Shown here: in pieces, positions 1 through 8,496 of the stretch
Layout: the number at the start of each line of letters is the position of its first letter
Position numbering within the stretch: the first letter of the stretch is position 1
NCBI RefSeq assembly: GCF_017599325.1
Contig: NZ_JAGFVM010000037.1
Span: 1-64,000 of the forward strand
DNA: 64,000 bases
Direction of reading: 5' to 3'
Source: Marinilactibacillus kalidii
GTDB lineage: Bacteria > Bacillota > Bacilli > Lactobacillales > Carnobacteriaceae_A
The notes under the pieces: generated by a model
Told to the model about the DNA's origin: nothing
Database searches by the model: none
The model's input: only the letters and a program-made list of their open reading frames with translations
Position numbers and translations under genes: made by a program

Positions 1-2
1 TC

Positions 3-29
3 TGAATTGTCAATATAAGCTAGACAAAT
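3..29. repeat. IS30-type terminal inverted repeat, transposase 3' side
   Basis: Pairs with 1038-1064; the inner 14 bases (TAAGCTAGACAAAT) are identical between the ends, and the mismatches cluster toward the outer third. Confidence 0.85.
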
Positions 30-969
30 ACGACCCATCAATATAACTCAAAAATACTTCTAAGGGTGTTTGATAATTTAGTGATTTTCTAGGGATTCGG
101 TTTCGTCTATCGGCTACGCCTGATACAAAATTCTGATCTACTAAATTAAAATCCATTTCTTTAGGTAGGCCATTTCGTCGCAGTAAACCATTTGAATTTT
201 CGTTCAAAGCCCTTTGTGAAGGCGTACCTGGATCTGCAAAATAAATGGACACATCATGTTGGTTGCAGATTGACTTCCAGTTTGAGAACTCTTTACCACA
301 ATCAAAAGTAATGGACTTAAATAGACATTTGGGAATAGAACTGAACCATTGGTTCAAGGTGGTTTCTATATCAACTGCTTTACGTCCTTCTGGTTTTAAC
401 GTGATGATGACTTTCGAAAGTCTTTCGACTAACGTTATAATGGCGCTTTTGTGGTGTACACCAACAATGGTGTCTCCTTCCAAATGTCCAAACTCTTCCT
501 TAAATAAAGGATAATCGGTTGTTCTTTCTTCAATCGTTCTTTTAAATGCTTGTTTTCCTCGACGTTCTTTATGACCATTGGGCTTTCTTTTTCCCTTCAT
601 GGGAAGTAAAGCTTCGTCGAATAGGTGTTCATTGAATCGACGATAAAGCGTTCGGACCGAGCATCCAATAGGCTGTTCCGATCTACCAATAATGACATCG
701 GGCGTCCAGCCTTTAGCAACTTGATCCTTGATATAGTCCTGTTGTTTAATAGGAAGAATGATTTTCTTTCGTCCGCAACGTTTTTTATTCAATTTGTATT
801 GTCGATAATAGTCAAGAATTGTAACACCTTGCTTTAAAGCCGTAACGACGTTATGGATAGTTTGCCTTGAACGATTAATCAATTGAGCGATTCTAGCGGT
901 TGATACATTATTATGGTAATACGATTCTATCAATACAAGCTCGTCCGTGGTAATATGGGAATAGGTCAT
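10..969 (-). CDS. IS30-family transposase
   Basis: 319 aa DDE transposase that would catalyse transposition of the enclosing element. The N-terminus holds a helix-turn-helix (about residues 8-50, including STARIAQLINRSRQTI), followed by a second DNA-binding segment. The C-terminal half is an RNase-H-fold integrase core: first acidic residue in HLEGDTIVG, second in ITFDCGKEF, and the Glu in RALNENSNGLLRR, the usual IS30 arrangement. The ATG at 969 has a good ribosome-binding site (AGGAG). Length is normal for the family and the frame is unbroken. The gene almost fills the element, leaving only a few bases between its stop and the left repeat. Confidence 0.95.
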   Translation of the reverse strand: MTYSHITTDELVLIESYYHNNVSTARIAQLINRSRQTIHNVVTALKQGVTILDYYRQYKLNKKRCGRKKIILPIKQQDYIKDQVAKGWTPDVIIGRSEQPIGCSVRTLYRRFNEHLFDEALLPMKGKRKPNGHKERRGKQAFKRTIEERTTDYPLFKEEFGHLEGDTIVGVHHKSAIITLVERLSKVIITLKPEGRKAVDIETTLNQWFSSIPKCLFKSITFDCGKEFSNWKSICNQHDVSIYFADPGTPSQRALNENSNGLLRRNGLPKEMDFNLVDQNFVSGVADRRNRIPRKSLNYQTPLEVFLSYIDGSYLSSLY

Positions 970-1037
970 TCGTGATCACTCCTAATGTTTTCTTTGGTCG
1001 GAAAATACATTTTGAGTGTACCACGAATGGCTTTTTT

Positions 1038-1064
1038 ATTTGTCTAGCTTAATTTTACAATTCA
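1038..1064. repeat. IS30-type terminal inverted repeat, promoter side
   Basis: Reverse complement of 3-29 with three mismatches. It marks the right boundary of the element, about 245 bp before the binding-protein gene. Confidence 0.85.
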
Positions 1065-1120
1065 CGATACTATAATTTGGGTATAAGTTAATGCATTGAC
1101 TTCATATGATTACCACTTGA

Positions 1121-1134
1121 TGTAAGCGTTTTTA
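1121..1134 (+). promoter_or_regulatory. Candidate catabolite-responsive element (cre)
   Basis: TGTAAGCGTTTTTA differs from the CcpA cre consensus (TGWAARCGNWWWCA type) mainly at the penultimate base. It lies about 190 bp before the sugar-binding lipoprotein gene. A near-identical site occurs at 62820. Carbon catabolite control of a sugar operon would be expected, but this is an inference from the motif. Confidence 0.45.
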
Positions 1135-1230
1135 AATGATGGAACTGTTTGAATCGTTTGTTTAACTATTCCTTTTACTGTTTTGCCAAAGAGGATAATC
1201 GGTTGATCACTGATGGGTGGTGAAACTGAA

Positions 1231-1259
1231 ATCGGTCTTACACTGTAAAAAAATATAAT
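1231..1259 (+). promoter_or_regulatory. Candidate promoter of the uronide operon
   Basis: A perfect -10 hexamer TATAAT at 1254-1259 lies 50 bp before the GTG start at 1310. The region 16-18 bp upstream has no good -35 hexamer, which suggests an activator-dependent promoter. No regulator gene is adjacent; the insertion sequence occupies the upstream side. Confidence 0.4.
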
Positions 1260-1309
1260 GCCGGAAGATAACAAATAACGAAAGAAAGAATAAAACCAAA
1301 AGGAAAAGA

Positions 1310-2890
1310 GTGAATAGAGTGAATAAGTGGAAAAAGTTAGCTTGTTTGTTAGGCGTTACCGCTTCAAGTTTATTGGTTGCTTGTGGAAATAATGATGCAG
1401 AGGAAGGTGGCAAGGAAGCGGCATCTGGAGGAGAGGATAGTTTTAGTATTTGGAGTACTTGGCTAGAACCGAGTTCAACTGTCGAAGGTCCTGAAGAATC
1501 GCCATTTCATCAAGGGTTAGAAGAGGAAACAGGCGTAGAGTTGAACTGGCAATTTCCAACTTCCGGTCAAGACTGGAGTGAGGCTTTCAACTTAATGATT
1601 TCCGATCAGGACTTGCCAGATTTGATTTATTACAGTTGGATGGGCTTAGGTGAACAGCATATCCAAGAAGGAACGATCCGAGATTTAACAGATGTGCTAG
1701 AAGAGAAAGCGCCAAACTATTGGCAGTTCCTAAAAGACAATCCAGACTTTGATCGTGCAATGAAGACCGATGATGGAAAATATTATATGTTCGGTTTCTT
1801 TAGAGAAGAACCTTTCCAAGCGTCATACCAAGGACCTCAGATCAGACAGGATTGGTTAGATGAGCAAGGCTTACCAACACCAACAAATATTGAAGAATTA
1901 ACGAATACAATCAAAGTATTCAATGAGGAATACGGTGCACAACTTCTCTTCCAAACAGGTTGGAGAATGTCTCCTGGATTTGCAGGAGCCTTTGGTGCTC
2001 GTGGATCCTTTGAAACGAGATACTTTGTTGATGAGAGTGATCAGATTCAAATGGCGCAGACACAACCAGAGTGGATTGAATATATGTCATGGTTGAATGA
2101 ATTATATCAAGATAATTTAATTGATCCCGATTTTTCAACAATCGATGATCAAGGCATTCAAACGAAAGTTGCACAAGACGATGCAGGAATCACTTTGATG
2201 AATGCAGGGTCACTATTATCCTTTAATAAAGATGCAGAAACAAATGGGACATGTGCTGAATGGGTAGGTTTTGGTTATCCAGATCAAGGAGACGGCAGTA
2301 AATCCGCTTCAATCTTTTCAGAGAATTTAAATAATGCTTTCGGCATTGCAATCTCAACGTCTATGCCTGAAGAAAAAATGGACAAGGCATTAGAATTCTT
2401 GGATTGGGCTTATACAGAAGAAGGGTACAACTATTGGAACTACGGTAGAGAAGGGGAGTCATGGGAAATGGTTGATGGCCAACCGACTTTTACGGAAGCC
2501 ATCACCGAACATGAATTAGGTAAAGATGAAGCCATTATCTTAAACACCGGTAACTGGCAATCAGGACAAGGTGTACAAGCTGCTCGATTTGTTGAGCAAC
2601 GCTTAGATGTGCCTTCTTATGAAGCATCTATAGCATGGGCAGAAGATCAAGAAGAAGCAATCGCAGCAATCGTACCAACATCAATTTCTATGACAGCAGA
2701 AGAACGAAGAGAAGCAGCGAACTTGGAAAATACGATCAATGTTTATGTTGCAGAGAATTCACTGAAATTTGTAACAGGTGAAAGAAGTTTGGATGAGTTT
2801 GATGCATTTGTACAAGAACTAAATGATCAAGGCTTGGATCGTCTGGTTGAGATCAACCAAGCTGCATATGATAGATATTTACAAAGATAA
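1310..2890 (+). CDS. ABC transporter sugar-binding lipoprotein (LplA/YtcQ-like)
   Basis: 526 aa extracellular solute-binding protein, expected to capture an oligosaccharide and deliver it to the permeases at 4208-6099. The GTG start at 1310 follows an AAGG motif. Residues 1-24 form a lipoprotein signal peptide ending in the lipobox LLVAC, so Cys25 would be lipidated and the protein anchored outside the membrane. The rest resembles the large (about 500 aa) binding proteins that pair with LplB/LplC permeases. It is the first gene of the operon. The next gene, a GH88 hydrolase, suggests that the ligand is an unsaturated uronic-acid oligosaccharide. No ATPase is encoded nearby; such importers commonly share an MsmK/UgpC-type ATPase from elsewhere. 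Confidence 0.88.
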   Translation: MNRVNKWKKLACLLGVTASSLLVACGNNDAEEGGKEAASGGEDSFSIWSTWLEPSSTVEGPEESPFHQGLEEETGVELNWQFPTSGQDWSEAFNLMISDQDLPDLIYYSWMGLGEQHIQEGTIRDLTDVLEEKAPNYWQFLKDNPDFDRAMKTDDGKYYMFGFFREEPFQASYQGPQIRQDWLDEQGLPTPTNIEELTNTIKVFNEEYGAQLLFQTGWRMSPGFAGAFGARGSFETRYFVDESDQIQMAQTQPEWIEYMSWLNELYQDNLIDPDFSTIDDQGIQTKVAQDDAGITLMNAGSLLSFNKDAETNGTCAEWVGFGYPDQGDGSKSASIFSENLNNAFGIAISTSMPEEKMDKALEFLDWAYTEEGYNYWNYGREGESWEMVDGQPTFTEAITEHELGKDEAIILNTGNWQSGQGVQAARFVEQRLDVPSYEASIAWAEDQEEAIAAIVPTSISMTAEERREAANLENTINVYVAENSLKFVTGERSLDEFDAFVQELNDQGLDRLVEINQAAYDRYLQR

Positions 2891-2895
2891 AAAAG

Positions 2896-2927
2896 AGAAA
2901 AGCTGATACAAAGTTGTCAGCTTTTCT
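2896..2927 (+). other. Intercistronic stem-loop after the binding-protein gene
   Basis: A perfect 11-bp stem (2896-2906 with 2917-2927) with a 10-nt loop starts five bases after the binding-protein stop. No U-tract follows. It is more likely an mRNA 3'-end stabiliser or processing site than a terminator, giving more binding protein than downstream products, as is common in importer operons. Confidence 0.6.
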
Positions 2928-2949
2928 ACCATTGTAGGAGGAAAAGAAG

Positions 2950-4104
2950 TTGGATCAAGTAAATCAAAACGAGTTCAAACCATTTTTAGAGAAAACGGTT
3001 AAAAAATTAGCATGGGTCACAAGAAATAACCATCAAGGTATGCCTTATTACGTGTTACCTAATGGGAAATATAAAAATATGGATACGACTTTTAGTAAAG
3101 AAACAGATGGGGATGTATCTTGGTGGACGAATGGCTTCTTTGGTGGGATTTTATGGCAACTATATACTTACACTAAAGAAGATAAATACAAAGAGTGGGC
3201 AAGAATTCAGGAAGTGAAACTTGATCGATGCTTTGATATTTTTGAAGGAATCAATCATGATGTTGGATTTATGTGGCTGCATACGTCCGTAGCTAACTAC
3301 AAAATGACCAAAGATCCTAAATCAAAGATTCGTGCCTTACATGCCGCAAATATTTTAGCCGGTCGCTACAATCCAAAAGGACATTTCATTAGAGCATGGG
3401 GGACAGTAGATGATATGTGTACGGGTTGGGCGATCATTGACTGCTTGATGAATCTTTCTTTACTCTACTGGGCGACAGAAGAAACAGGAGATCCAAGATA
3501 CGAATTGATTGCTAGAGAGCATGCGGATATGGCGATGAAGGAATTCATCAGAGAGGACGGCTCTTCACATCATATTGTGAAATTCGATCCGCGAAGTGGA
3601 GAAGTAGTCAGTACGGATCGTGGTCAGGGCTATTCAGCAGAGGGAAGCTGGACACGTGGTCAAGCTTGGGCGATTTACGGCTTTTCGAATAGCTACACGC
3701 ATACGAAAGAAGAAAGCTATTTGAAGACAGCTAAAAAGGTTGCTGATTACTTTATCGAACAGATGCCGGATTCGAATTTATGTCCAATTGATTTCACACA
3801 ACCGGAAGGTGATGACAAAGAGGATAACAGTGCAGCCTGTATTGCGATCTGCGGCCTTTTAGAACTAGGTCAAGGGCTAGAAGCAATAGGAGAAGATGGA
3901 CAATTTTATATCCAAAAGGCAGAAGATATGTTACGTGTCGTTTGTAACGAACGCTTATGTTTAGATGAGTCCAGTGAAGCGCTAGTAGAAAAATGTGCCG
4001 TAGCTTATCATTTCGATAAACACGTAGACACATTGATTTATGCAGACTATTTCTTGGTAGAAGCGTTACTGAAAGTGCAAAATCTTGAACTGAAAATGTG
4101 GTAA
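2950..4104 (+). CDS. Unsaturated glucuronyl hydrolase, GH88 family
   Basis: 384 aa cytoplasmic enzyme (no signal peptide) that removes the 4,5-unsaturated uronic acid from oligosaccharides made by polysaccharide lyases. The TTG start is set by AGGAGG seven bases upstream. Two Asp residues match the catalytic pair of characterised GH88 enzymes: Asp104 in NHDVGFMW and Asp164 in AIIDCLMNLS. Their spacing of 60 is close to the 61 (Asp88/Asp149) of the Bacillus sp. GL1 enzyme. The segment HIVKFDPRSGEV and the motif SWTRGQAWAIYGF are also typical. The protein most likely acts on the sugar imported by the surrounding transporter. The parent polymer (hyaluronan, chondroitin, gellan or xanthan type) cannot be told from sequence. 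No lyase gene is present in the window. Confidence 0.9.
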   Translation: MDQVNQNEFKPFLEKTVKKLAWVTRNNHQGMPYYVLPNGKYKNMDTTFSKETDGDVSWWTNGFFGGILWQLYTYTKEDKYKEWARIQEVKLDRCFDIFEGINHDVGFMWLHTSVANYKMTKDPKSKIRALHAANILAGRYNPKGHFIRAWGTVDDMCTGWAIIDCLMNLSLLYWATEETGDPRYELIAREHADMAMKEFIREDGSSHHIVKFDPRSGEVVSTDRGQGYSAEGSWTRGQAWAIYGFSNSYTHTKEESYLKTAKKVADYFIEQMPDSNLCPIDFTQPEGDDKEDNSAACIAICGLLELGQGLEAIGEDGQFYIQKAEDMLRVVCNERLCLDESSEALVEKCAVAYHFDKHVDTLIYADYFLVEALLKVQNLELKMW

Positions 4105-4117
4105 AGGTAGATAGGCT

Positions 4118-4171
4118 AAGTAGCGTTCCTCAAGAAATCAATTGACGGAACGCTACTTGAGCTATCGATAG
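4118..4171 (+). other. Intercistronic hairpins before the permease genes
   Basis: A 12-bp perfect stem (4118-4129 with 4147-4158), extendable inside its loop, is followed by the 12-bp palindrome GCTATCGATAGC at 4160-4171. There is no U-tract. It probably adjusts the relative expression of the hydrolase and the permeases through mRNA processing or stability. Confidence 0.55.
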
Positions 4172-4207
4172 CAAGTAGACATTTTATAGTAAGAAAGGAG
4201 AAAGCAG

Positions 4208-5170
4208 ATGCAAGATCATATAGCAGATAGAAGATTGGCTAAACCGAATATCAAGAAACCGAGTTTCAAAGAACGGTTAAAGAAGGACTTTGATCATAAT
4301 AAAATAAAGTACTTAATGGCGTTACCGATTATTATATTCTTTCTTGTGTTTCACTATCGACCAATGTATGGATTATTGATGGTCTTTCAAAATTTCAGTC
4401 CACGTTTAGGAATAGATGGTAGTCCTTGGGTCGGGTTATACCATTTTCAACGATTCTTCAATGATCCGAATGCCTTTCGTATTATAAGAAATACGTTCAA
4501 CATCAGTATCTGGAGTTTAGTATTTGGCTTTCCAGCACCAATCATTTTGGCTTTATTGATTAATGAGATAAAAAATAAGACCTTCAGGCGGGTCGTACAA
4601 ACAGTTTCTTATATGCCTTACTTTGTTTCGATTGTGGTTGTGTGTAGTCTGATTGCCTTTTTCACACAGTCTAATGGGTTGATTCCAAGTATCATGGAAA
4701 CATTTGGCTTCCAAAGAGATAATTTGCTAGCTAATCCTAAGTACTTTGTGCCTATTTATGTCATCTCAGGTATATGGCAAACGATGGGCTGGGATTCGAT
4801 CATTTATTTGGCAGCCTTGTCTGGAATCGATCAAGAACAATATGAAGCGGCAAGAATCGATGGGGCAAACAAATTACAACAGATCCGAAGAATTACACTG
4901 CCGGGATTGAAGCCTACGATCGTGATCCTCTTTATTCTTCGAATGGGCTCTTTATTAAGTGTTGGATTTGAGAAAATCTTATTACTCTATTCAGCTTCTA
5001 CTTATTCTGTAGCGGACGTTATTTCAACATATGTGTATCGAATGGGTTTATTGAATGCTGATTATAGTTATGCAGCAGCGATTGGCTTGTTGAATACACT
5101 CGTTAACCTAGTCTTACTGCTCGTTACAAATCACATTTCCAAGAAAGTTGCAGGTCAAGGATTGTTCTAA
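4208..5170 (+). CDS. ABC sugar transporter permease, LplB type
   Basis: 320 aa inner-membrane permease with about six transmembrane segments, the first at about residues 35-50. The cytoplasmic EAA loop that docks the ATPase is visible at about residues 205-233 (EQYEAARIDGANKLQQ, then LPG). Sequence style and length match COG4209 (LplB/YteP) permeases, which work with large lipoprotein binding proteins. The gene has an AAGGAG site and is followed after 17 bp by the second permease gene, with which it would form the transmembrane heterodimer. Confidence 0.9.
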   Translation: MQDHIADRRLAKPNIKKPSFKERLKKDFDHNKIKYLMALPIIIFFLVFHYRPMYGLLMVFQNFSPRLGIDGSPWVGLYHFQRFFNDPNAFRIIRNTFNISIWSLVFGFPAPIILALLINEIKNKTFRRVVQTVSYMPYFVSIVVVCSLIAFFTQSNGLIPSIMETFGFQRDNLLANPKYFVPIYVISGIWQTMGWDSIIYLAALSGIDQEQYEAARIDGANKLQQIRRITLPGLKPTIVILFILRMGSLLSVGFEKILLLYSASTYSVADVISTYVYRMGLLNADYSYAAAIGLLNTLVNLVLLLVTNHISKKVAGQGLF

Positions 5171-5187
5171 AAGAAGGAGGGTAAACG

Positions 5188-6099
5188 ATGCAACTCAGTT
5201 TTAATAAGAAAAAATCAAGTGCTATAAGAGATAGCAAAGGAGATCGCATATTTTCCTATTTCAATGCCGTGATTATGACGTTGATTTCTCTTGCCTGTTT
5301 ATATCCGATTTGGTATGTATTGATGGCTTCTTTTTCTAGTACAGCAGCGATCAATGCGAACTTAGGGAAACTACTATGGCCGCAAGACTTTAGTCTGGGT
5401 GCCTATCAAATGACGTTGAAACACCCGTTGATTCTATCAGGATTTCGAAATATCTTCTTGATTCTAGTCTTCTCATTGCCTTTACAAATGACGATGACAG
5501 TGCTCTGTGGCTATTTTATGGCTGCTAAAAATGTCATGTTCAAAAATGCCATTGTTTCATTTTTTATGTTTACGATGTTTTTCAGTGGTGGCTTGATTCC
5601 GATGTACATCAACCAAAGAGATTTGGGACTGTACAATAATTTATGGGCACTGATCATTCCTGGTGCACTAAGTTTATTTAATGCGATTATCTGTAAATCA
5701 TCAATCGATGTGATTCCAGATAGTTTAACTGAATCTGCTCATATGGATGGTGCCGGAGACTTTAGAATCCTGACACAAATTATCGTACCTGTTATCAAAC
5801 CGACCTTAGCCGTATTGCTACTGTATTATGGCGTGGGATTATGGAATAACTGGTTCAATGCAGCAATTTTTATTCAAGATAATGATTTATTACCGATTCA
5901 AAATATTCTGCGTGGTGTTCTCTTAGCCAATAATCAGTCACTGAATCAAGGCACACAAAGTGCAGATGTAGTGAACCAGTTCGCAGAAACGATCAAATAT
6001 GCAGCCATCAGTATCTCAACGATTCCGATTTTGTGTATTTATCCATTTCTACAAAAGTATTTTGTTAAAGGGATCATGATCGGTTCTGTTAAGGGATAA
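5188..6099 (+). CDS. ABC sugar transporter permease, LplC/YtcP type
   Basis: 303 aa membrane permease and partner of the LplB-type protein. Six transmembrane helices are evident. The EAA loop lies at about residues 181-205 (TESAHMDGAGDFRILTQ, then VP and KP). The C-terminus QKYFVKGIMIGSVKG is a very common ending for MalG/LplC-type carbohydrate permeases. The AGGAGG site is close to the start, and the gene is clearly co-transcribed with its neighbours. Confidence 0.92.
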   Translation: MQLSFNKKKSSAIRDSKGDRIFSYFNAVIMTLISLACLYPIWYVLMASFSSTAAINANLGKLLWPQDFSLGAYQMTLKHPLILSGFRNIFLILVFSLPLQMTMTVLCGYFMAAKNVMFKNAIVSFFMFTMFFSGGLIPMYINQRDLGLYNNLWALIIPGALSLFNAIICKSSIDVIPDSLTESAHMDGAGDFRILTQIIVPVIKPTLAVLLLYYGVGLWNNWFNAAIFIQDNDLLPIQNILRGVLLANNQSLNQGTQSADVVNQFAETIKYAAISISTIPILCIYPFLQKYFVKGIMIGSVKG

Positions 6100-6118
6100 G
6101 AAAATAGAGGAGGAGAAC

Positions 6119-6742
6119 ATGAAAGGTTTAATCAATCCTGATAGCAAACTTCACTATTATGTGTCTATGGGCATAGACTGCTTCTTAATGAACATGCTAT
6201 TCATACTTACTTGTGTGCCTCTTTTTTCAATCGGGGCTAGCATGATTGCACTATCTCGTGTGACGATGGGGATGGTCCAAGGAAATCTTAGCTTTCCAAT
6301 CAAAACCTATCTGATAGAATGGAAGAAAAACTTTGTCAGAGGAACGTTGATTCAGCTTTTACTGATGATCGTGGGGACCATTCTTTTTTTAGCGATCCGG
6401 TTCTTATTTTTCCTACCGGTTGTCTCTTTTGTTATAATGGGTACAGGTATTTTATTAGCGAGTATCTCCTTTATCATCGTCAGTATATATATTTTTCAAT
6501 ATACAGCACGATATGACAATCGTTTTTGGAATAGTTTAAAAGTTGTCTATCAAATTGCGGTAGACAATCCAAAAGAAACGGCAGGCATGCTGATCACTTT
6601 ACTGACTGTTCTTGCCATGATGTCACTGAGCCCGCTATGGGGAATCATGATTTCGTTTTTCTATTTCTTTGTAGGGTTTGCACTAACGAGCCTGTTTTTA
6701 TCGTACCGAACATTGAGAGTGTTTACACAATATGAAGGATAA
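6119..6742 (+). CDS. DUF624 (YesL-like) membrane protein
   Basis: 207 aa protein with about five hydrophobic helices and no signal peptide. The N-terminal pattern, an aromatic- and Asp-rich start then a long helix containing FLMNMLFILTCVPLFSIGAS, is characteristic of DUF624, whose members (for example YesL) lie in LplABC-type sugar operons. The molecular role is not established; an accessory function in uptake is usually assumed. It starts 19 bp after the permease stop, behind AGGAGG, so it belongs to the same transcript. Confidence 0.8.
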   Translation: MKGLINPDSKLHYYVSMGIDCFLMNMLFILTCVPLFSIGASMIALSRVTMGMVQGNLSFPIKTYLIEWKKNFVRGTLIQLLLMIVGTILFLAIRFLFFLPVVSFVIMGTGILLASISFIIVSIYIFQYTARYDNRFWNSLKVVYQIAVDNPKETAGMLITLLTVLAMMSLSPLWGIMISFFYFFVGFALTSLFLSYRTLRVFTQYEG

Positions 6743-6769
6743 ATTATTATTGTAGGGAGTTTTTAAGAT

Positions 6770-7903
6770 ATGACAAGGAAAAATTGGATTTCGATCATGG
6801 ATAAAATAGCCGATCCGGTTATCAGCAATTTAAGTAAAGAAACATTACATGAAACATTGCCGACTGAATTTCATAATGAAAGAAAAGACTTTGGGATGTT
6901 AGAAGCTTTCGGGCGAACATTGACCGGCATTGCAGCTTGGGTAGAATGCGATGATATTGATGATCCTGAAGAAAAGACATTACAAGCAGATTATCGGAAA
7001 AAGATTCTTCTTTGTCTCGATAAAGCGACGGATAAACAGTCGAAAGATTATATGAATTTTGGAGAAGGTGGCCAACCTTTAGTCGACACGGCTTTTCTAG
7101 CCCATGCGATCATTCGAGCACCAAAACAAATCGGGCAAGCGATGCCAGATGAAGTGAAAGCCAATGTTATTACTGCATTAAAAGATAGCCGTAAAATCAT
7201 GCCACTCAATATGAATTGGAATCTTTTTTCAGCAATGGTTGAAGGCGCTTTATATGTTCTAGGAGGAGATTATGATCTTCTGCGTGTACTCTATGCGATC
7301 AGATTACTCGATGATTGGTATTTAGGAGATGGTGTCTATGGAGATGGACCGGTTTTCCATTATGACTACTACAATAGCTTCGTGATGCAACCGATGGCAA
7401 TTGATTTATTAGATTTGCTATACAAGGAAAGCGATGAAGTAGTTCGTTACAGAGAAAAAATGGTTCCCCGTTTCACTCGTTATGCAGAGATTCAAGAAAG
7501 ATTGATTTCACCTGATGGGACTTATCCAATCGTTGGTCGATCAGTTGCTTATAGATTTGGTGCATTCCAAGCACTTGCACAAGCGGCTTTGCAAGAAAGG
7601 CTACCGGAAAGCACGCCGCCAGCACAAGTGCGAACAGCACTGACGGCTGTGATTGACCGAACGATCAGTAGTCCTTCTATGTTTGATAAAAAAGGTTGGT
7701 TACTGCCAGGTATCTATGGAGAGCAACCGGAATTAGCAGAAGAATATATTGGGATCGGTAGTCTGTATCTATGTTCTGCTGTATTTCTTCCACTGGGTTT
7801 ACCAGAGAGCCATTCATTCTGGAAAGGTCAAGAGCAAGCATGGACAAGTAAAAAAGTGTGGAACGGTGAGTCTATCTCGTTAGACCACAGCATCCATGGA
7901 TAA
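6770..7903 (+). CDS. DUF2264 domain protein, probable glycan-acting enzyme
   Basis: 377 aa soluble protein matching the DUF2264 family: an N-terminal MLEAFGRTLTGIAAW segment and a central YGDGPVFHYDYYNSF motif, typical of an (alpha/alpha)-barrel fold related to uronate-processing enzymes. DUF2264 genes recur in clusters for uronic-acid polysaccharides. No activity can be assigned with certainty here; processing of the GH88 product or another glycosidic bond is an inference from position. It has no signal peptide, so it would act on imported sugar. It is the last enzyme gene of the operon. Confidence 0.78.
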   Translation: MTRKNWISIMDKIADPVISNLSKETLHETLPTEFHNERKDFGMLEAFGRTLTGIAAWVECDDIDDPEEKTLQADYRKKILLCLDKATDKQSKDYMNFGEGGQPLVDTAFLAHAIIRAPKQIGQAMPDEVKANVITALKDSRKIMPLNMNWNLFSAMVEGALYVLGGDYDLLRVLYAIRLLDDWYLGDGVYGDGPVFHYDYYNSFVMQPMAIDLLDLLYKESDEVVRYREKMVPRFTRYAEIQERLISPDGTYPIVGRSVAYRFGAFQALAQAALQERLPESTPPAQVRTALTAVIDRTISSPSMFDKKGWLLPGIYGEQPELAEEYIGIGSLYLCSAVFLPLGLPESHSFWKGQEQAWTSKKVWNGESISLDHSIHG

Positions 7904-7970
7904 ACGATAGAAAGTAAGGTTGACGGCAATACAAAAGCGATAGATTCTATAAAAGAATAGAGGGAAAAAG

Positions 7971-8210
7971 ATGCAAAATGGACCTGATAATCCAAATTTT
8001 CCAGATAGACTGCCCAATCCAGCGCCACATGGTGTGAGACTGCCAAATGAAGAAATTGCCAATGAAGTCAATGATGCCTATCTTGATGAAGATGTATCTA
8101 CTACAAAAGAGCAAAAAAAAGTAAAGCGTGATCCTTCTGAAGACGAAGTGAAATTCAATTTGGACAAAGTGGATGACTTAGAAGAGAGCAAGCACTCAGA
8201 AGACAAATAA
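7971..8210 (+). CDS. Small acidic hypothetical protein, copy A
   Basis: 79 aa, not recognised. It opens with MQNGPDNPNF, is rich in Pro, Asn, Asp, Glu and Lys, and lacks hydrophobic stretches, so it is probably cytoplasmic and largely disordered. The start follows AGAGGGAAAAAG. It is a paralog of the next gene: both share the MQNGP start, an 'NPxPH/NPH' segment, a 'YLDxD' motif and the near-identical tail FNLDKVDDLE. It begins 67 bp after the DUF2264 gene, so it may be on the sugar-operon transcript or separate. Confidence 0.72.
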   Translation: MQNGPDNPNFPDRLPNPAPHGVRLPNEEIANEVNDAYLDEDVSTTKEQKKVKRDPSEDEVKFNLDKVDDLEESKHSEDK

Positions 8211-8242
8211 GGAAATGACAAAATAGAAAAGAGGAAAACAAC

Positions 8243-8485
8243 ATGCAAAATGGACCAACAAATGCACCTAATTCAACGTTCCAAAATGGTATTCCAAATC
8301 CCCATTCACTTGGAGCAGACAAAAACAAAACAGATAACGTCGAAGAAAATGACGACTATCTTGATAAAGATTTATCTTCATTTAAAGATGCTAAAAAAGA
8401 AGAAAAAATAGCAGAAGAAGATGTCAACTTCAACTTGGATAAAGTCGATGATTTAGAAAAAAGTAAAAAATCAAAAGACAATTAG
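8243..8485 (+). CDS. Small acidic hypothetical protein, copy B
   Basis: 80 aa paralog of the preceding gene, 32 bp downstream with its own AGAGG site. Conserved blocks are MQNGP at the N-terminus, IPNPH, the YLDKDLSS region and FNLDKVDDLEKSK at the C-terminus; the linkers differ. Tandem duplication followed by divergence is the simplest origin, and retention of the end blocks argues for selection on protein sequence. Function unknown; no family recognised. Confidence 0.72.
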   Translation: MQNGPTNAPNSTFQNGIPNPHSLGADKNKTDNVEENDDYLDKDLSSFKDAKKEEKIAEEDVNFNLDKVDDLEKSKKSKDN

Positions 8486-8496
8486 TAAAGATTATA

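Larger units (their letters stand above)
3..1064 (-). mobile_element. IS30-family insertion sequence, complete
   Basis: A 1,062-bp element holding one transposase gene, bounded by 27-bp imperfect terminal inverted repeats at 3-29 and 1038-1064 (24 of 27 positions match). Both ends and the single open frame are intact, so it looks potentially active. Only two bases lie left of the element, so a target duplication cannot be judged. It sits just upstream of the uronide operon and may have cut that operon off from upstream regulators or lyase genes. Confidence 0.88.
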
